Assembly (NCBI GenBank): GCA_937880545.1
Contig: CALFKA010000013.1
Coordinates: forward strand, 1-9,467
Source of the DNA: an uncultured Clostridia bacterium
GTDB lineage: Bacteria > Bacillota > Clostridia > Peptostreptococcales > Acidaminobacteraceae
Length of the DNA: 9,467 nucleotides
Reading direction: 5' to 3'
The position numbers were made by a program, and so were the translations under genes. The first letter of the stretch is position 1, and the number at the start of each line of letters is the position of its first letter. This document shows positions 6,389 to 9,467 of this stretch, in pieces. The notes under the pieces are model-generated. The model ran no database searches. It was not told the DNA's origin and saw only the letters and a list, made by a program, of their open reading frames with translations.

Positions 6389-7786
6389 CTAAAACTCTTT
6401 TAAGAGTTCGTCTAGTTCGGCTTGACTTACATTCATTTCTTCGCGCAGGTATTCGAGTTCGCGTTCTCCGAAATCTTTAGAGCCTTTCTTATTGATCTGG
6501 TTTCTCAGGTAGGAGCGCTTGATGCCTCCCAGTTCGAGAACTTCCGCCTCAATCAAGGAGGGGTCGCTCGGGAGAATGATGTTCTTCCCGGGCACTTCGT
6601 CTTTGGGATTTCCAAAGAAGATCTCAATGCCGTTTTCTCTGGCAAAACTGAGTTGCGGGTTGAGGTGTTTGCCGGCTCCCGTGTACTCTGTTTCCTGAAC
6701 GAGGATGATTTCATCTTCCTTCATCTTCTGAGCAAGGCTGAAGGCGACGGCGAGGGAAGTGTTTCCGGCCGGTCCTCTTTCGAGTCCTTCCAGGTTGGCG
6801 AGAGCTTCTGTCATGTAGAAGACTTCTCCCTGGCGGATCGTATAGTACTCATCAATATAGCGAAGGGGTCTTGCGGCGCTTCTGGGAACATCACTTCGAT
6901 CGGGATTTGTGGTAAAGGGCACACCAAAGCCCGTGTGACCGGTGGTGAAGCTCTTTCGGTTAAAGTCTGTGTCGGAGGCCATATGGAGTCCTGAGAGGTC
7001 CACAGAAGCTGCGACGATCTTCGTGTTGAGTGCTCCGGCTTTACGCAGACCTCTGGCAGTACCGGTGAGGTTTCCTCCGCCGGCATTGGTCACGACGACA
7101 ACTTCAGGATCTTTCCCGTATCGCTCACGCATCTGCATGGCGATTTCATAACCCAATGTCTCAACGCCGGCAATTCCAAAGGGCGTGTAGAGCGAGGCAT
7201 TGAAGAAACCGGTGTCTTCAAGAAGCTGGAGGAATTTGTAGAAAAGCTCCGGTCCAACACTCAGCTGGAGAACTTCTGCTCCGTATGCTTCGCAGGCGCG
7301 CGCCTTCTCAACGATTTCGGGTTGTCCGACGTGACGGGAGTCATAGGTTTCCTGTACGACGATGCATTCCAGTCCGGCTTTTGCTGCAAGAGAGGCAACG
7401 CCGGCACCATAGTTTCCGCTGGTAGCTGCGATCAGTCCTTTGTATCCCCTCTTCCTGGCTTCGTGCACGGCAATGCTTGCGCGGCGTGCTTTAAAGCTTC
7501 CGGAGGGGTTGGTGGCTTCGTCTTTAATGAAGATACTAGCGCCATAGCCTTCCGGAGCGAGTTTTCTCGCAAGAGCGGTGAGGTTAGTCATTTCGATGAT
7601 GGGAGTATTGCCGACAAAGAACTCTGCTTGGATCTCTTGGAGCTCCTCGATGGTATATCCCGTTTCCTTCATCATGCGTTCGTAATCAAACGAAATGCCT
7701 TCTTCTTCAAAATCATCGTAATTAATGCCAATGGCGGAGTGCATGATTTCATTCTTCTTCGCCATCATTTCTTCATAATGTGTCAT
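6389..7786 (-). CDS. ortB: 2-amino-4-ketopentanoate thiolase, beta (PLP) subunit OrtB
   Basis: This is the 465-residue catalytic subunit of the thiolase (EC 2.3.1.263) that cleaves 2-amino-4-ketopentanoate with CoA to acetyl-CoA and alanine. It has the fold-type II PLP architecture of threonine synthase: NPSGSFKARR with Schiff-base Lys99, ATSGNYGAG (121-129) and the phosphate-binding loop AGGGNLTG (235-242). I chose the ATG at 7786. It overlaps the ortA stop as ATGA, and GGAGGG lies 4 bases upstream. An in-frame TTG at 7798 sits inside that ribosome site and would give a 469-residue form; it is the poorer choice. The thiolase uses no Cys nucleophile of the classical thiolase type, which is a known peculiarity of this family. 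Confidence 0.95.
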   Translation of the reverse strand: MTHYEEMMAKKNEIMHSAIGINYDDFEEEGISFDYERMMKETGYTIEELQEIQAEFFVGNTPIIEMTNLTALARKLAPEGYGASIFIKDEATNPSGSFKARRASIAVHEARKRGYKGLIAATSGNYGAGVASLAAKAGLECIVVQETYDSRHVGQPEIVEKARACEAYGAEVLQLSVGPELFYKFLQLLEDTGFFNASLYTPFGIAGVETLGYEIAMQMRERYGKDPEVVVVTNAGGGNLTGTARGLRKAGALNTKIVAASVDLSGLHMASDTDFNRKSFTTGHTGFGVPFTTNPDRSDVPRSAARPLRYIDEYYTIRQGEVFYMTEALANLEGLERGPAGNTSLAVAFSLAQKMKEDEIILVQETEYTGAGKHLNPQLSFARENGIEIFFGNPKDEVPGKNIILPSDPSLIEAEVLELGGIKRSYLRNQINKKGSKDFGERELEYLREEMNVSQAELDELLKEF

Positions 7787-8085
7787 TTGTCCCTCCAAAG
7801 CATGCCACGCAGGCTCTCCCCAATCTCAATCAGTTCCGGCACGAGTTTGCCGTAGTTGAGTTCATACTGAGGATTGACTTCTACGAGTTCGCCGGTGGCG
7901 GTGCGGCCGCTGGCGGTCTTTACCTGCACTTCATCTCCCATGGAAGCATCAGCAAGCAATCTTCCTTTGGTCCACTGCTCCAGCGGGACACTTCTTGTAT
8001 CCTCGGGAATATTGGCGGCGCGGTCGGTGACATCCAGTGCGATGGAGTGGATGCGCACCCAAGTTCCTTTTTTTACTGTTTCCAT
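7783..8085 (-). CDS. ortA: 2-amino-4-ketopentanoate thiolase, alpha subunit OrtA
   Basis: The 100-residue small subunit of the OrtAB thiolase is needed with OrtB for activity. The sequence begins METVKKGTWVRIHSIALD and continues with EQWTKGRLL, MGDEVQVKT and the conserved-looking VNPQYELNYGKLVPELIEIG. It looks like a small beta-barrel and shows no cofactor motif. Identification rests on size, on these segments and on its place between ord and ortB, the same as in the known cluster. Only 2 bases separate it from ord. Its ribosome site GAGGG is formed by the last ord codons, 6 bases before the ATG. Its stop overlaps the ortB start by 4 bases (ATGA), which suggests stoichiometric synthesis of the two subunits. 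Confidence 0.93.
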   Translation of the reverse strand: METVKKGTWVRIHSIALDVTDRAANIPEDTRSVPLEQWTKGRLLADASMGDEVQVKTASGRTATGELVEVNPQYELNYGKLVPELIEIGESLRGMLWRDK

Positions 8086-8087
8086 TG

Positions 8088-9131
8088 TTATCCCTCGATT
8101 CGGTCTCTCATGTCACCCATGATGGCGCGCGGAACCGGAAGATCGAGCATCGTCTTCAGTCCGGGCGAAGCATTGATGACTTGCGGTATCATATTGACGC
8201 ACATGGCGATGGTTCCAATACCACCATCCACTTCGGGTGAGTTGAGCGCGTTAATGGGCGGTACGCCGTCGATGATGACATAGTCACCGGTCGTGACGCC
8301 GGCCAGCTGCGGCTCAATCTGTTGGGGGTGTTCCATCTCGATCTTTTTCTCGCCATCGACAAAGCCTTGGGCAGTCATTGAGACACCGGCTACATCGCCG
8401 GCTTTGGCAAAGCCATAGGGGCTCTTGCGGTCCACTTCTGTGACGATAGGCTCCATCTGCTGCTCGACACGGTCGACTTTCCAGCCAATACCGTCGGCGA
8501 TCATCTGGATCGACTCGGGGAAGCCCACATGTCCGGAGAGATTGCCGTCAGCTTTCTTCTGAGCGAATTCTTCTACGGTCAGTCCAATTCCCTGCTCTTC
8601 CATGACGGTCTTTCCGAAGGGGCTCAGAGAGTTGACACGGCGACTGAGCACATGGTCTACGCGCTCCATACTTCCGGTGAAGATGAGCACGAGGAGGTCC
8701 ATAATGAGTCCGGGATTTATGCCGGTGCCGAGTACGGTGACGCCATTTTCTTTGGCGATGCGGTCAATTTCAGCGGCCAGTTCGGGTTCCTGCGCTTGGG
8801 GATAAGCCATCTCTTCTGCGGTGGAGATGACGTTAATCTTGTTTTCACAGAGGAGTTTAATTTTGTCAAAAGCGCCCCGTGTATGGGAGTCTGTTCCGAG
8901 GAGACAGATATCTGCCATTTCGGGTTTCAGTCCTTCTTCTACTTTTTGAATGATCAGGTCAGGACGATCACCCTGTTCGACACCCAGTACGTCGTACATG
9001 TTCTCGCCGAGATTGCTTCTACGGTTAAAGACACCGACGATGTCTACTCCCTTTTTTTGGAGGAGCATTTTTGCCATCCCGCCACCCATGGCACCAAGTC
9101 CCCAGATGACGACGCGAACGTTTTCTTTCAT
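8088..9131 (-). CDS. ord: 2,4-diaminopentanoate dehydrogenase Ord
   Basis: The 347-residue enzyme oxidatively deaminates (2R,4S)-2,4-diaminopentanoate at C4 to 2-amino-4-ketopentanoate, reducing NAD(P)+ (EC 1.4.1.12/1.4.1.26). The N-terminus has a Rossmann dinucleotide fingerprint, VVIWGLGAMGGGMAKMLL, with glycines 11, 13 and 16. The body resembles dihydrodipicolinate reductase-type dehydrogenases, including LGTDSHTRGAFDK, VISTAEEMAYP and VLGTGINPGLIMDLL. Full length for the family. It is the first gene of the operon. AGAGGTG lies about 6 bases before the ATG, and the predicted sigma-54 transcript would have a leader of about 45 bases. No signal peptide is visible, so it is cytoplasmic. Confidence 0.96.
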   Translation of the reverse strand: MKENVRVVIWGLGAMGGGMAKMLLQKKGVDIVGVFNRRSNLGENMYDVLGVEQGDRPDLIIQKVEEGLKPEMADICLLGTDSHTRGAFDKIKLLCENKINVISTAEEMAYPQAQEPELAAEIDRIAKENGVTVLGTGINPGLIMDLLVLIFTGSMERVDHVLSRRVNSLSPFGKTVMEEQGIGLTVEEFAQKKADGNLSGHVGFPESIQMIADGIGWKVDRVEQQMEPIVTEVDRKSPYGFAKAGDVAGVSMTAQGFVDGEKKIEMEHPQQIEPQLAGVTTGDYVIIDGVPPINALNSPEVDGGIGTIAMCVNMIPQVINASPGLKTMLDLPVPRAIMGDMRDRIEG

Positions 9132-9187
9132 AAGACACCTCTTTCAAATTGATTTGAGTGTAAATAGTTTCTTCGACTGTATATATA

Positions 9188-9202
9188 GCAAATTCCGAGC
9201 CA
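9188..9202 (-). promoter_or_regulatory. Sigma-54 (-24/-12) promoter of the ornithine operon
   Basis: On the minus strand TGGCTCGGAATTTGC fits the consensus TGGCAC-N5-TTGC. It has the invariant GG and GC with exactly 10 bases between them, and only one of the consensus bases is off (A to T). The predicted start is near 9176, about 45 bases before the ord ATG. The site lies directly downstream of the end of a gene for a Fis-HTH regulator and of two palindromes suited to an enhancer, so three independent signals agree. Confidence 0.85.
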
Positions 9203-9250
9203 AGAAAATGAGTGAAACGGCTGATGTTAAGATGAACTTGGGTCAAAACC

Positions 9251-9286
9251 GCAAAATATCTTGCAGTTTAGTGCAAATAATTTTGC
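9251..9286. promoter_or_regulatory. Tandem palindromes, likely upstream activator sites
   Basis: Two related 14-bp imperfect palindromes lie here: GCAAAATATCTTGC (9251-9264) and GCAAATAATTTTGC (9273-9286). Their start-to-start distance is 22 bp, close to two helical turns, so two activator dimers would sit on the same face. They are centred roughly 80 and 105 bp before the predicted transcription start, a usual distance for sigma-54 enhancers. The middle can also be read as TTGCA-N6-TGCAA (9261-9276), so the exact operator register is uncertain. The outer site reaches the stop codon of the regulator gene. Confidence 0.6.
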
Positions 9287-9467
9287 TATTTGATATCGTG
9301 TATCTTTAGTTTGTACTGCAGACTCTGGCGGGAAAGTCCCAATCGGGCTGCGGCACGCGAGACATTGCCCTTCTCCTTGTAATAGGCTAATTGAAGCAGT
9401 GCTTTCTCTATCTCCTTCATATAGACATCGAGCGGTTTTTTCTCTTCATAGAGAGAGATGAAGTGAT
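9286..9467 (-). CDS. Sigma-54-dependent transcriptional activator, C-terminal end only
   Basis: Only the last 59 residues are in the window; the gene runs off the right edge. The reading frame enters at 9465 and stops with TAG at 9288-9286. The visible part is the Fis-type helix-turn-helix of enhancer-binding proteins: a first helix MKEIEKALLQLAYYKEK, then NVSRAAARLGLSRQSLQYKLK, the form typical of RocR-like activators. The AAA+ core (GAFTGA and related motifs) and the sensor domain would be outside the window, so the signal cannot be named from this sequence. It lies 154 bases upstream of ord on the same strand, next to a sigma-54 promoter. Regulation of the ornithine operon, possibly by ornithine or a related metabolite, is the obvious inference. 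No terminator is evident between it and ord. Confidence 0.9.
   Translation of the reverse strand, partial: HFISLYEEKKPLDVYMKEIEKALLQLAYYKEKGNVSRAAARLGLSRQSLQYKLKIHDIK

Overview
The window carries a nearly complete anaerobic L-ornithine oxidative-degradation operon on the minus strand. It is preceded by the tail of a sigma-54-dependent activator gene and followed by a small genome-maintenance locus (rarA and a divergent SRAP-type gene). The gene set, the strong GGAGG-type ribosome sites, the tight gene overlaps and the RocR-like Fis helix-turn-helix point to an amino-acid-fermenting anaerobe of the Bacillota (Clostridia/Tissierellia type; the model is Clostridium sticklandii). Base composition looks moderate rather than very AT-rich. 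The genus cannot be read from the sequence.

Layout from right to left, in the direction of transcription of the main operon. Positions 9467-9286 hold the last 59 codons of an enhancer-binding regulator. Positions 9286-9132 are a control region with two tandem GCAAA...TTTGC-type palindromes and a good -24/-12 sigma-54 promoter (GG-N10-GC). Then follow ord (9131-8088), ortA (8085-7783), ortB (7786-6389), oraS (6380-6012), oraE (6012-3811) and a GlmL/MutL-like ASKHA ATPase gene (3818-2454). Successive genes overlap or lie within 8 bases of each other, and the run ends in a perfect UUCG-loop terminator at 2445-2424. The gene order is roughly the reverse of the pathway. OraS/OraE turn D-ornithine into 2,4-diaminopentanoate, Ord oxidatively deaminates this to 2-amino-4-ketopentanoate, and OrtA/OrtB cleave that with CoA to acetyl-CoA and alanine. 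The GlmL-like protein is probably the maintenance/reactivation partner of the B12 mutase. The ornithine racemase (orr) and the NhaC-type transporter that accompany such clusters in other species are not in this window.

Positions 2424-1873 (plus strand) encode a compact, divergent SRAP (YedK/HMCES-like) protein that keeps Cys2, Asn, Glu and His of the abasic-site crosslinking centre. It is divergent from rarA (1810-500, minus strand). The 62-base intergenic region and the SRAP start codon contain a LexA-box-like sequence. Both genes fit replication-fork and ssDNA-damage maintenance.

Positions 499-391 hold a structured 3' region and a terminator after rarA. Positions 390-1 are AT-rich and show no convincing gene.
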